Source: Psychrobacillus psychrodurans (GTDB lineage: Bacteria > Bacillota > Bacilli > Bacillales_A > Planococcaceae). Taken from it: a DNA stretch of 64,000 nucleotides. The notes below the pieces were generated by a model. It ran no database searches and had not been told where the DNA came from. It saw only the letters and a program-made list of their open reading frames with translations. Positions within the stretch are counted from its first letter, which is position 1; each line of letters begins with the position of its first letter. The stretch lies in the NCBI RefSeq assembly GCF_027563345.1, contig NZ_JAMKBK010000013.1. One strand, written 5' to 3'. The position numbers and the translations under genes were made by a program. This document shows, piece by piece, positions 51,879 to 60,351 of this stretch.

Positions 51879-53069
51879 TTACAGCTTTGCAATCCTCACC
51901 GTATCTCTAGCTATCATAATTTCTTCATTTGTTGGAATTACAATTACTTTCACGGGAGAGTGTGGATAATTGATGAAAGTTTCTTTCCCGTTTATTTTAT
52001 TTAAATCTGGATCCATATAAACACCCATAAACTGGAGTCCCTTTAATACTTTTTCCCTTATTACTTCACTATTCTCTCCGATACCAGCTGTAAAAATAAT
52101 GGCATCTACGCCATTCATACGTGCAGCATAGGATCCCATGTATTTATGAATTCGATCGGCAAAAACGTCAAGTGCCAGCTGCGCACGATCATTTCCTTTA
52201 GAAGCTTCTCCAACAATATCTCGTAAATCACTAGAGAATCCTGAAACACCTAGCATTCCAGATTTTTTATTAAGAATATCTAGGATACCCTCTGCATCTT
52301 TACCTGTTTTCTCCATCAAATAAGGGATTAAAGCAGGATCAATATTACCAGATCTTGTTCCCATTGTTACACCCGCAAGCGGCGTAAAACCCATGGATGT
52401 ATCGATTGATTTACCATGTTGAATAGCTGCAATACTTGCCCCATTTCCAAGGTGACAGGATATAAATCTAGTTGTTTCCAACGGTCTATTTAAGAGGACT
52501 GCAGCTCTTTGCGATACGTACTTATGTGAAGTCCCGTGGAAACCATATTTTCTTATACCGTATTTTTCGTAATAGTCATAAGGAATTGAGTACAGATAAG
52601 AGCTTTCTGGCATCGTTTGATGAAAAGCAGTATCAAAAACTGCTACTGCTGGAACATTTGGAAGCTCCTTTTTAAATACTCTTATTCCAGTAATATTCGC
52701 TGGATTATGAAGTGGTGCTAATTCCGATAATTCTTCTAGCGTATCTAGTACCTCTGCAGTTATTAAAACAGAATCACTATAAACCTCACCACCATGTACT
52801 ACTCGATGCCCAATTCCTTGAATATCATTTAACGAATGAATCACATTCTTTTCTATCAGCATACTCATCAATAATTTTACCGCTTGTTCATGATTGTCCA
52901 CCTGTTCAATAATATTAATACGTTCATCATTTGTCGACATTGTAAAAATAGGATTTCCTAGACCAATTCTTTCTATTAGTCCTTTAGCAATTACCTGTTC
53001 GTCTAACATTTCAAAAACTTGGAACTTTAATGAAGAGCTTCCTGCATTTATTGCTAAAATTATTGGCAT
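51879..53069 (-). CDS. ackA: Acetate kinase
   Basis: A 396-residue ASKHA-fold kinase making acetate and ATP from acetyl-phosphate. Motifs: LAINAGSSSLKFQ at the N-terminus, GHRVVHGGE (about 87), VFDTAFHQTMP (catalytic Asp near 147), HLGNGAS and FTAGIGENS. The ATG is nine bases after AAGGAG, but that site forms the 3' arm of a strong terminator hairpin upstream (53071-53124). Downstream of tpx-ytxK as in B. subtilis. Confidence 0.97.
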   Translation of the reverse strand: MPIILAINAGSSSLKFQVFEMLDEQVIAKGLIERIGLGNPIFTMSTNDERINIIEQVDNHEQAVKLLMSMLIEKNVIHSLNDIQGIGHRVVHGGEVYSDSVLITAEVLDTLEELSELAPLHNPANITGIRVFKKELPNVPAVAVFDTAFHQTMPESSYLYSIPYDYYEKYGIRKYGFHGTSHKYVSQRAAVLLNRPLETTRFISCHLGNGASIAAIQHGKSIDTSMGFTPLAGVTMGTRSGNIDPALIPYLMEKTGKDAEGILDILNKKSGMLGVSGFSSDLRDIVGEASKGNDRAQLALDVFADRIHKYMGSYAARMNGVDAIIFTAGIGENSEVIREKVLKGLQFMGVYMDPDLNKINGKETFINYPHSPVKVIVIPTNEEIMIARDTVRIAKL

Positions 53070-53070
53070 A

Positions 53071-53124
53071 AAAAACGCTCCTTCGTTGAACTAGTACTTT
53101 AATTGTACCGTTCAAAGAAGGAGC
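53071..53124 (-). terminator. Terminator hairpin overlapping the ackA ribosome binding site
   Basis: GCTCCTTCTTTGAAC (minus strand) pairs with GTTCAACGAAGGAGC, 14 of 15 pairs, and the loop carries an additional GTAC/GTAC pairing. Six U follow directly and the ackA ATG comes next. The AAGGAG in the 3' arm is the ackA ribosome binding site, so the hairpin both terminates ytxK transcripts and can hide the ackA site. Confidence 0.85.
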
Positions 53125-53131
53125 TAGCAAC

Positions 53132-54061
53132 TCACTTGGTATTCTGTTCTTGCCAAATTTCGATCTTTTTCAAAAATAATTCCATAGCTTCTTTGTTCAT
53201 CATATTCGGAACCTTCGCTAATAGTACCTCTCTTGGAGCTTTCAAATCATTACTCTTCTTTTGTAATATCAAAAGACTTTTCTCTTGTCCCTTTGTTTTG
53301 AAAATGGAATTTGGGAATTGAATAACAGCTTGAATCCAACCATTTTCCTTGATGAATTCATGAAGTTTCGGTGCTTGTTTAGATTCAAATATAGTATCTG
53401 GCACTAAAAAGAATAGATAGCCACCCGGTTTTACATGCTTCATCGACTGCTCCATAAATAAATGATGAGCATACGACATTTCTTCTGTACTGTGGAGGAA
53501 GTAGTCCTGTGAAGTTTCTGTATCTGGATAATATCCAACAGGTAGATCGCTTACGACAATATCCACAGGGTCAATTAAAAGAGGCTTTAAAGCATCTTGC
53601 CTAAATAATCGTATGTCATGCGTAAGGAGTTCACCTGTCTGCGCTGCTAATTGAATTAGTAATTCATCAATTTCTACACCAAATGCATGGTTTTCTGTCG
53701 GCAATGCATTCATAATAGTATAAAGCAAATTGCCAGTTCCTAATGCAGGGTCTAGAATTGACAATTCCTTTCTATCTTTCGTCATCTCTTTTACAAAATA
53801 ACTTACTAATAATCCAATTGCATCCGGTGTCATCTGATGATTAACCTGAGCAGACTTCTTCATGCCTTTTAATATAGCTAATTGTATAGCTTTTCGAATT
53901 TCTTCTTTGCCTGCGTCTATTATAGATGGCCTTTTTTTATCAGATAACCAAAGTTCGAGTGCATATACGACACCTTCTAAATACGTTGCAGAAGCTTCGT
54001 TCTCGATGTAACTACTCTCTTGATCAATATAAGTAAAAATTTGTTCAACATGTGTGTGCAT
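53132..54061 (-). CDS. ytxK: YtxK-like class I SAM-dependent methyltransferase
   Basis: A 309-residue N-6 DNA/protein methyltransferase-like enzyme. SAM motif I is LDPALGTGNLLYTI (about 107-120), and the catalytic loop VVSDLPVGYYP resembles the NPPY motif with Asp-Leu-Pro-Val. A helical N-terminal region precedes it. Matches YtxK, whose gene also lies between tpx and ackA in B. subtilis; target unknown. The start is the ATG at 54061, within a short leader after the tpx terminator. Earlier in-frame ATGs lack a site. Confidence 0.85.
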   Translation of the reverse strand: MHTHVEQIFTYIDQESSYIENEASATYLEGVVYALELWLSDKKRPSIIDAGKEEIRKAIQLAILKGMKKSAQVNHQMTPDAIGLLVSYFVKEMTKDRKELSILDPALGTGNLLYTIMNALPTENHAFGVEIDELLIQLAAQTGELLTHDIRLFRQDALKPLLIDPVDIVVSDLPVGYYPDTETSQDYFLHSTEEMSYAHHLFMEQSMKHVKPGGYLFFLVPDTIFESKQAPKLHEFIKENGWIQAVIQFPNSIFKTKGQEKSLLILQKKSNDLKAPREVLLAKVPNMMNKEAMELFLKKIEIWQEQNTK

Positions 54062-54077
54062 AGTATTATCCCTCATA

Positions 54078-54106
54078 GTAAAACCCACTCCTTACTTCAG
54101 AGTGGG
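54078..54106 (-). terminator. Terminator between tpx and ytxK
   Basis: CCCACTC/GAGTGGG seven-base stem with a nine-base loop and UUUU. Ends within 20 bases of the ytxK ATG. Confidence 0.75.
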
Positions 54107-54125
54107 CTTGCATTATTTTAGTTAA

Positions 54126-54632
54126 TTAATTCGTTAAGGCTTTTACTGCTTCTAATGCTTTTTCATAGTTTGGATGATCTGTTCCTTCTCCAACATATTC
54201 AGCATAAGTTACAACATCGTTTTTATCTACTACAAACACAGAACGTGCTAATAAGCGTAATTCTTGCATTAGTACTCCGTATGCTTCTCCAAATGATGCA
54301 TCACGGTGGTCAGATAAAGTTTGGATTGCTTCAGCAGCATTAGCACCACACCAACGTTTTTGAGCGAAAGGTAAGTCCATTGAAACAGTTAAAATTACAA
54401 CATCGTCACCTAAACTAGCAGCCTCTGAGTTAAATTTGTTAGTTTGTGTAGAACAAACTCCAGTATCAAGGGAAGGTACTACACTGATTAAACGAATTTT
54501 ACCAGTTGAATCTTGTAAAGTCACGGGTGATAAATCATTTGCTAGCACTGAAAAGTTAGGTGCCTTTTCTCCAACTACCACTTCTTTACCAACTAATGTT
54601 ACAGGATTATTTTTGAATGTTACTTCTGCCAT
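54126..54632 (-). CDS. tpx: Thiol peroxidase
   Basis: A 168-residue atypical two-Cys peroxiredoxin that reduces H2O2 and organic peroxides. Peroxidatic Cys in PSLDTGVCSTQTNKF (about 60) and resolving Cys in FAQKRWCGANAAEA (about 94). Normal length for Tpx. Cytosolic. Follows yteJ after 34 bases and ends at a terminator before ytxK. Confidence 0.97.
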   Translation of the reverse strand: MAEVTFKNNPVTLVGKEVVVGEKAPNFSVLANDLSPVTLQDSTGKIRLISVVPSLDTGVCSTQTNKFNSEAASLGDDVVILTVSMDLPFAQKRWCGANAAEAIQTLSDHRDASFGEAYGVLMQELRLLARSVFVVDKNDVVTYAEYVGEGTDHPNYEKALEAVKALTN

Positions 54633-54666
54633 AATATGTAGCCTCCTTTTTCATACCTTCATCTTA

Positions 54667-55245
54667 CTAGAATACATTCGGCTCATGCAACTCTTTTGCA
54701 ACAGCATTTTCATATGTTACTTTCTCTTTTAAATCATATACAGATTCATGTACAACTAATGTATCCGCGATAAAATCATGTACACCTTGTTTTTTAGGTG
54801 TGAAAGCTACAACTAAATAAGGGATATTCAACGGGATTATAGAAATTAAACGACCAACCCACTCCCTAAATAATACAGTACCCCATTTTAGTTTTCCACC
54901 ATCTTTAGATATAACACGAATGCCAAATACCATTTTTCCAACAGTCTGACTACAGAGCTTCGTCATCAACACAAAATACGCGTAGAAGATAACTGCTGTG
55001 ATGACCGTAAAGGGTGCATACCACTCAGAATTATTTAACTCTAATGAGAACAAACGAAAAATAGGTTTGATCAATAACATTCCTATTGAAGCTAAAACGA
55101 GAATATCTACAGTATATGCCCAAAAACGAATCCAAAAGCCAGCAGCCTTCTGTTCATATTGTGCAGTTCGATGTACAATTACTTGCTGGGTTGCAGAGGT
55201 GTTCGCTTGCACATGCTGCTCTTCTGTTTGTACAAATTCACTCAT
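54667..55245 (-). CDS. yteJ: RDD family membrane protein (YteJ)
   Basis: A 192-residue protein with a charged N-terminal cytosolic part, then the RDD domain (about 33-165): AAGFWIRFWAYTVDILVL with the R and D residues, three membrane segments, and GKMVFGIRVISKDGGKLKWG. Sits between sppA and tpx, as in B. subtilis, where YteJ antagonises SppA activity against certain peptides (reported). The ATG lies 12 bases after the sppA stop, so sppA-yteJ are coupled. Confidence 0.9.
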   Translation of the reverse strand: MSEFVQTEEQHVQANTSATQQVIVHRTAQYEQKAAGFWIRFWAYTVDILVLASIGMLLIKPIFRLFSLELNNSEWYAPFTVITAVIFYAYFVLMTKLCSQTVGKMVFGIRVISKDGGKLKWGTVLFREWVGRLISIIPLNIPYLVVAFTPKKQGVHDFIADTLVVHESVYDLKEKVTYENAVAKELHEPNVF

Positions 55246-55257
55246 CTAAAACCCTCC

Positions 55258-56271
55258 TTATTCATTCCCGTATAAATACATCATTTTTGGGGAGCTATTT
55301 TCTGTGATTAACTGTGCAATGAGCTTAGATTCCATGTCTAAACCTAAGAAAGATTGTGCTTTCACTGCAAACAACGAAGCGAAATTTTGTGAGTATCCAT
55401 ATTCAAATACTTCTGCTTTCTCTAAGTTATGGTCCGTTTTTATAGCTTGAACAACGTCCTCTAAAAAACCATAATCATCAGCTAATCCAGATTCGATTGC
55501 TTGACGGCCATTTAAAATTCTTCCGTCAGCAACTTTCTTAACATCCGCTTCCGTCATGTTTCTACCTTTTTCGATAATATCAACGAAGTCCTCATACGAG
55601 TCGTTTAACATTTCTTGTAGCATCGTTCTTTCTTCTTCTGTCATTTCTCTAGTAGGACTCATAATATCTTTGTATGGTCCTGATTTAATAGTTACAAATT
55701 CCACACCATATTTTTCTGCTAACTTACCATAGTTAACACTTTGCATGATTACACCAATTGACCCTGTCATCGTTTCTTTATTTACAAATATTTTATCTGC
55801 AGGAGCCGAAATGTAATAACCTCCCGAGGCAGCCATACTACCCATTGAAACATATATTGGTTTTTCAGTTTCTTCTTGAATTTCAATAATTTCTTTATAA
55901 ATTTGTGCCGATTCGACAACTCCACCACCAGGTGAATTTACTTGTAATACAATTGCTTTTACCGTTTCATCAACTTTTGCTTGCTCTAACTGTTGTAAGA
56001 AAAATTGATGATTATACCCTTCTGCTGCAAAAAGTGAACTTGCACTCCCTGTATCTTGTATTGTCCCATCTACTGTTAGTAATGCAATTCGTTCGTTCAT
56101 ACTACCTTCTTCTACAACGGTTTCAAAGAATTCTGAGCTAGAAGCAGATGCAAATTCATCTAAATACGATGTCCAATCTGTTGAAAATGCTGTTGAAACG
56201 GTATTGACGAATATCGAAATAAGTAATAATAATGATGCTCCCAAAATAGCAAACCAGCGTTTCATATTCAT
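55258..56271 (-). CDS. sppA: Signal peptide peptidase SppA
   Basis: A 337-residue membrane-anchored S49 serine peptidase that degrades cleaved signal peptides. N-terminal membrane helix (about 7-28), then the S49 domain with catalytic Ser149 in GSMAASGGYY and Lys201 in SGPYKDIMSP, spaced as in B. subtilis SppA. NSPGGGVVESA is also conserved. The ATG is ten bases after GGAGG. Divergent from nadF. First of sppA-yteJ. Confidence 0.95.
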   Translation of the reverse strand: MNMKRWFAILGASLLLLISIFVNTVSTAFSTDWTSYLDEFASASSSEFFETVVEEGSMNERIALLTVDGTIQDTGSASSLFAAEGYNHQFFLQQLEQAKVDETVKAIVLQVNSPGGGVVESAQIYKEIIEIQEETEKPIYVSMGSMAASGGYYISAPADKIFVNKETMTGSIGVIMQSVNYGKLAEKYGVEFVTIKSGPYKDIMSPTREMTEEERTMLQEMLNDSYEDFVDIIEKGRNMTEADVKKVADGRILNGRQAIESGLADDYGFLEDVVQAIKTDHNLEKAEVFEYGYSQNFASLFAVKAQSFLGLDMESKLIAQLITENSSPKMMYLYGNE

Positions 56272-56375
56272 ATGTACAATTCCTCCTTTAATACTTCTCT
56301 TTACATACGTAAAGAATATCTAAATGTTTCACGAAATGGTAAAATAAATATATACAATAGTAAAGGAGAATGTTT

Positions 56376-57176
56376 ATGGCCTCCAAAAACGCAATATATT
56401 TATATACTAAGAATGACACAAAATCTTTACAAAGAAAAGACAGAATCGCCGAAGCAATACATAGTCATGGTTTTAAGGTTGTTGAAGACTCCGGGCTTGC
56501 TTCTATAATCGTCAGCATTGGTACGGATGGCTCCTTTCTACAAGCAGTTCGTAAAACTGGATTTAGACAGGATTGTTTGTATGCTGGTATTTCCACAACG
56601 GATACACTCAGTATGTACTGTGATTTTTTAGCAGATGATATAGATGCTATGGCTGAAGCAGTTCTTACTAAGAATATTCAAGTTCGGAAATATCCATTGC
56701 TAGAAGTTTCGGTAAATAATCACCCGAAATTTTTATGTCTAAATGAATTTACGATTCGCTCAAACATTATTAAAGCATTTGTATTAGATTTAATTATTGA
56801 CCAGAAGCATTTTGAATCCTTTAGAGGCGATGGCATAGTAATATCTACTCCAACAGGTAGCTCAGGTTATAATAAATCATTGAATGGTGCTGTAGTTGAC
56901 CCGCTTCTTCCATGTATTCAAGTTGCAGAAATTGCTTCTGTTAATAGTAACGAATATAGAACTCTAGGCTCATCCTTTATATTAAGTGGGGAAAGAACAC
57001 TAGAGCTTCGCTTGCATAAGGACTGGAATGATTACCCTTCGATGAGCACTGACAACGAGGCACTTAGTATTCAGCATGTAGAAAGTGTCACAATTTGTTT
57101 GAGTGATAAAGTTATCAAAACTGTTAGACTGAAGAATAATAGTTATTGGGAAAAAGTGAAAAGATCGTTTCTATAA
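56376..57176 (+). CDS. nadF: NAD kinase 2 (NadF/PpnKB) with altered GGDG motif
   Basis: A 266-residue NAD kinase producing NADP. The usual GGDGT reads GTDGS (IVSIGTDGSFLQAV; about 49-53): the catalytic Asp is kept but the second Gly is Thr. The rest fits: LCLNEFTIRSNIIKAF, FRGDGIVISTPTGSSGYNKS, SMSTDNEALSI and WEKVKRSFL at the end. Matches the second B. subtilis paralogue in location beside sppA. The start is the ATG at 56376, seven bases after AAAGGAG. Convergent with rarD. Confidence 0.9.
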   Translation: MASKNAIYLYTKNDTKSLQRKDRIAEAIHSHGFKVVEDSGLASIIVSIGTDGSFLQAVRKTGFRQDCLYAGISTTDTLSMYCDFLADDIDAMAEAVLTKNIQVRKYPLLEVSVNNHPKFLCLNEFTIRSNIIKAFVLDLIIDQKHFESFRGDGIVISTPTGSSGYNKSLNGAVVDPLLPCIQVAEIASVNSNEYRTLGSSFILSGERTLELRLHKDWNDYPSMSTDNEALSIQHVESVTICLSDKVIKTVRLKNNSYWEKVKRSFL

Positions 57177-57192
57177 TTTGAATCCGATGTGT

Positions 57193-57234
57193 AAAAACAG
57201 ATAGTTCCGTTATACAACGGAACTATCTGTTTTT
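57193..57234. terminator. Bidirectional terminator shared by nadF and rarD
   Basis: AACAGATAGTTCCGTT/AACGGAACTATCTGTT perfect 16-bp stem extended by A/T pairs, ATAC loop, A run on the left and T run on the right. The 3' end of the rarD coding sequence and its stop codon lie inside the hairpin. Confidence 0.92.
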
Positions 57235-58118
57235 CTTACTTGCATTATCTTAGATATTGTAAACAATATTAGTGCAAGCCAAATACAAGAAAATGATAAA
57301 AATTCTATTTTGCTAAATGCTTCATCGTATAATAATATCCCAACTAGCAACATTATTGTCGGTGCTATGTATTGAAAAAATCCTGACATATATAGTGGCA
57401 TTGTTTTCGTTCCCTTAGCAAATAATATTAATGGCACAGCAGTTGCAACACCAGTGAATATGAGTAGAATGACAGTACTTGCATTTGATGTAAAAAATAC
57501 TGCTTTATCTGAAATCACAAGATAGACAAAATAGATTAACGCAACAGGTAAAACAAAAAAAGTTTCAATCGTTAATCCTCGTAGTGGATCAATTTTAATA
57601 CTTTTCTTTATCAGACCGTATAAGGCAAATGTTATGGCAAGCGTAAATGCTATCCATGGAACTTCGCCATAAGAAACAGTTAAAATAATTACACCAATAG
57701 CAGCAAGCAGTACGGAAAACTGTTGAGCTCTTGATAATCTCTCTTTTAAAAATATTATCCCCAGTAAAATGGAAAGTAGTGGATTTATATAATATCCTAA
57801 ACTTGTCTGAACGATAAAACCAGCATTCACTGCATATATGTATGTAAACCAATTTCCTGTTACTAGATAGGAAGCTACAAATAGCCCCCAGAAAGATTTT
57901 TGGTTTGCCCATAAGTCTTTTAGATCTATTTTCAACTGTTTAAAATTTCTACCTACCATTACTAACATTAGTGTAAATATAAATGACCAAATCACCCTAC
58001 CTGAAAGTATTTCATCACTTGAAACATGCTCTAATAGCTTCCAGTAGATTGGCATGAACCCCCATAAAACATATGCCAATACTACAAATACAATTCCTTG
58101 TTTTTCTTCTGTACCCAT
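57210..58118 (-). CDS. rarD: RarD-like EamA transporter
   Basis: A 302-residue, ten-helix drug/metabolite transporter of the RarD subfamily. N-terminus GIVFVVLAYVLWGFMPIYWKLL and the mid-protein GYYINPLLSILLGIIFLKER signature. Substrate unknown; RarD homologues are linked with chloramphenicol sensitivity in annotation. The final eight codons and TAA lie in the arm and loop of the shared terminator. Convergent with nadF. Confidence 0.93.
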   Translation of the reverse strand: MGTEEKQGIVFVVLAYVLWGFMPIYWKLLEHVSSDEILSGRVIWSFIFTLMLVMVGRNFKQLKIDLKDLWANQKSFWGLFVASYLVTGNWFTYIYAVNAGFIVQTSLGYYINPLLSILLGIIFLKERLSRAQQFSVLLAAIGVIILTVSYGEVPWIAFTLAITFALYGLIKKSIKIDPLRGLTIETFFVLPVALIYFVYLVISDKAVFFTSNASTVILLIFTGVATAVPLILFAKGTKTMPLYMSGFFQYIAPTIMLLVGILLYDEAFSKIEFLSFSCIWLALILFTISKIMQVRKTDSSVV

Positions 58119-58190
58119 TTATGACACCTCTTTACTTTGTAACTCGAAATATTAAACCATTATATTGCTTTAAATTACTAAAGTAAATAA

Positions 58191-58225
58191 GAAAACACGG
58201 AGAGATAATTTCTCTCCGTGTTTTC
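58191..58225 (-). terminator. Terminator after mbcS
   Basis: AACACGGAGAGA/TCTCTCCGTGTT stem with short loop and U tail. Confidence 0.88.
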
Positions 58226-58232
58226 ATATTAC

Positions 58233-59810
58233 TTACTGTTTACTCTGTTCTTTCTGTCGTAATTCCAATCTCCTAATTTTCCCAGAAGTTGTTTTCGGTA
58301 ATTCTTCGATAAACTCAATTTCCCTTGGATATTTATATGGAGCAGTTATTTGTTTCACATGATTTTGTAGTTCTTGTATTAAATCTTCAGAACCCACTTT
58401 AGATGTATCACGTAATACAACAAACGCTTTAACAATGCTTCCTCTTTCAGGATGTGGTTTACCGACTACAGCGCACTCTTGTACTGCTGGATGTTTCGTC
58501 AATGCATCTTCTACTTCAAATGGACCAATCGTGTAGCCTGAGCTAATAATAATATCGTCTCCACGACCTTCAAACCAGAAGAAACCTTCCTTATCTTTTT
58601 TCGCCCGATCGCCTGTAATATAGTAGTCCCCTCTGAACTGCATAGAGGTTCTTTCAGGATCTTTTAGGTATTCCTTAAATAATGCTGGTGTTTCTAGATG
58701 AACAGCTATATCTCCAACTTCTCCAGGCGGACAAATTTGACCTAGGTCATCGATAATTTCAACTGTATTTCCTGGTGTTGGTTTACCCATTGATCCAGGT
58801 CTTGCCTCCATGCCTTTCATCGTTCCAACAAGTAACGTATTTTCAGTTTGCCCATAGCCATCTCGCACTTCTAAACCAAATACTTTTTCGAAAGTTTCTA
58901 TTACCTCTCTATATAATGGTTCCCCAGCAGAAACAGCACTATGGAGAGAAGACAGATTATAATTGTTTAATGTATCAACTTTCGCCATGATTCGGTACTC
59001 AGTAGGTGTACAACAAAGAACATTCACTTCCTTCTTTTCAATAATCCTCAAGTAGGTATTGGGTTCAAACTTGCCGTTATATACATAGCCGACTGCACCA
59101 CTACCTAGTGTCGCTAAGAAGGGACTCCAAATCCACTTTTGCCAACCTGGGCTTGCTGTTGCCCATACCACATCACCTTCTTGAATCGCTAACCAGTTTG
59201 GTCCTGAAGTACGTAAATGCGCAAAAGCCCATCCATGTGTATGCACAACACCTTTTGGATTTCCAGTCGTACCACTTGTATAAGAAAGGAATGCCATGTC
59301 ATCCTTTAACGTATCAATAGTTTGAAATTCATCTGATTCAGATTGTATATCTTCCGTCAACGAAATCCACTTGTCTTTCTTATTACCGATTGCAAATAAT
59401 AGTCGCTTATCTAAATTACGAACTTCCTTAAATTGATCAAGGAATGGCTCATAGGCAATAATTGCCTTTGCTTCACTATGTGTCAAACGGTATTCAATAT
59501 CCTTTGCACGAAGCATTTCAGAACTTGGGATAACAACAAGACCAGCTTTCAATGCAGCTATATATATTTCATATGCTTCGATTAAACGTGGTACCATTAT
59601 TAATACCACGTCCCCTTTTTGAAGACCTTTATGGGTGAACAAATTGGCAATTTTATTGGCTTTCTTTATTAAATTTTTGTATGTACTTTTTTTCTGCTGT
59701 CCATCTTCAGATTCCCATATTAACGCTAACTTTTCTTCATCTACTGCGTACTTTTCAAATTCTGTCACGAGGTTATAATGTGTAGGGGCAATTAAATCTT
59801 GTTTGTTCAT
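58233..59810 (-). CDS. mbcS: Acyl-CoA synthetase (MbcS/YtcI-like)
   Basis: A 525-residue adenylate-forming ligase. AMP-binding signature SYTSGTTGNPKGVVHTH (about 174), GYGQTEN (about 320), YYITGDRAKKD, and the C-terminal catalytic Lys in PKTTSGKIRRLELR. Related to branched-chain acyl-CoA synthetase MbcS, encoded beside sspA in B. subtilis (ytcI). It probably activates short branched carboxylic acids for membrane fatty-acid synthesis; substrate specificity is inferred. Confidence 0.85.
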   Translation of the reverse strand: MNKQDLIAPTHYNLVTEFEKYAVDEEKLALIWESEDGQQKKSTYKNLIKKANKIANLFTHKGLQKGDVVLIMVPRLIEAYEIYIAALKAGLVVIPSSEMLRAKDIEYRLTHSEAKAIIAYEPFLDQFKEVRNLDKRLLFAIGNKKDKWISLTEDIQSESDEFQTIDTLKDDMAFLSYTSGTTGNPKGVVHTHGWAFAHLRTSGPNWLAIQEGDVVWATASPGWQKWIWSPFLATLGSGAVGYVYNGKFEPNTYLRIIEKKEVNVLCCTPTEYRIMAKVDTLNNYNLSSLHSAVSAGEPLYREVIETFEKVFGLEVRDGYGQTENTLLVGTMKGMEARPGSMGKPTPGNTVEIIDDLGQICPPGEVGDIAVHLETPALFKEYLKDPERTSMQFRGDYYITGDRAKKDKEGFFWFEGRGDDIIISSGYTIGPFEVEDALTKHPAVQECAVVGKPHPERGSIVKAFVVLRDTSKVGSEDLIQELQNHVKQITAPYKYPREIEFIEELPKTTSGKIRRLELRQKEQSKQ

Positions 59811-60027
59811 TAAATCTCCTCCTTTTACTAGTTAATTATAGAGGAAGATCAGCACTTTTGGTAAACAAAAGATAAAATTTTCAGATATTTTGTGCAAATC
59901 TAAATTAGACATTCACTTTTTAGAATGTAACTTAAATGTGCAAATGCGGATTTTCACAACCTTAAAGACTGTTTAGCAAATTTACTGTTTACACTAAATA
60001 GCTTTCCAATCTGAGTACAATCTAAAT

Positions 60028-60060
60028 GAAAAACCGGTAGCAGAAGCTACCGGTTTTTTG
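60028..60060 (-). terminator. Terminator after the ssp gene
   Basis: ACCGGTAGC/GCTACCGGT nine-base stem, AGAA loop, with A and T runs on both sides. Confidence 0.92.
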
Positions 60061-60065
60061 TTTAA

Positions 60066-60269
60066 TTATTTTTGAAATCCATTCATTTGTTGTTGGGCTT
60101 GGGCAACCAATCGCTTCGTAATTTCTCCGCCTACGGATCCGTTGGCACGCGATGATGCTTCACCACCAAGTTGTACTCCAAACTCTTGAGCGATCTCATA
60201 TTTCATTTGATCTAATGCTTGTTGTACACCAGGTACTAGAAGTTGATTTGAGTTATTATTGTTTGGCAT
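60066..60269 (-). CDS. Alpha/beta-type small acid-soluble spore protein
   Basis: A 67-residue SASP that coats and protects spore DNA. Conserved MKYEIAQEFGVQLGGEASSR contains the germination protease site (EFGV) and GSVGGEITKRLVAQAQQQM the second DNA-binding block. The start is the ATG at 60269, eight bases after GGAGG; a GTG three codons upstream is inside the site. A sigma-G-like promoter precedes it. Neighbours mbcS and thiI match sspA of B. subtilis. Shows the host sporulates. Confidence 0.95.
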   Translation of the reverse strand: MPNNNNSNQLLVPGVQQALDQMKYEIAQEFGVQLGGEASSRANGSVGGEITKRLVAQAQQQMNGFQK

Positions 60270-60291
60270 GTTCCTCACCTCCTTGTGAAAT

Positions 60292-60321
60292 TAGATTGTT
60301 CATTTTCGTCTAATTCATACA
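60292..60321 (-). promoter_or_regulatory. Candidate sigma-G promoter of the ssp gene
   Basis: TGTATGA (60315-60321), 16-base spacer, CAATCTA (60292-60298), similar to forespore sigma-G promoters. Position fits a 5' leader of about 20 bases. Confidence 0.45.
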
Positions 60322-60351
60322 CAGGGAGGAAAAGGTATTTTTTACTAATTG

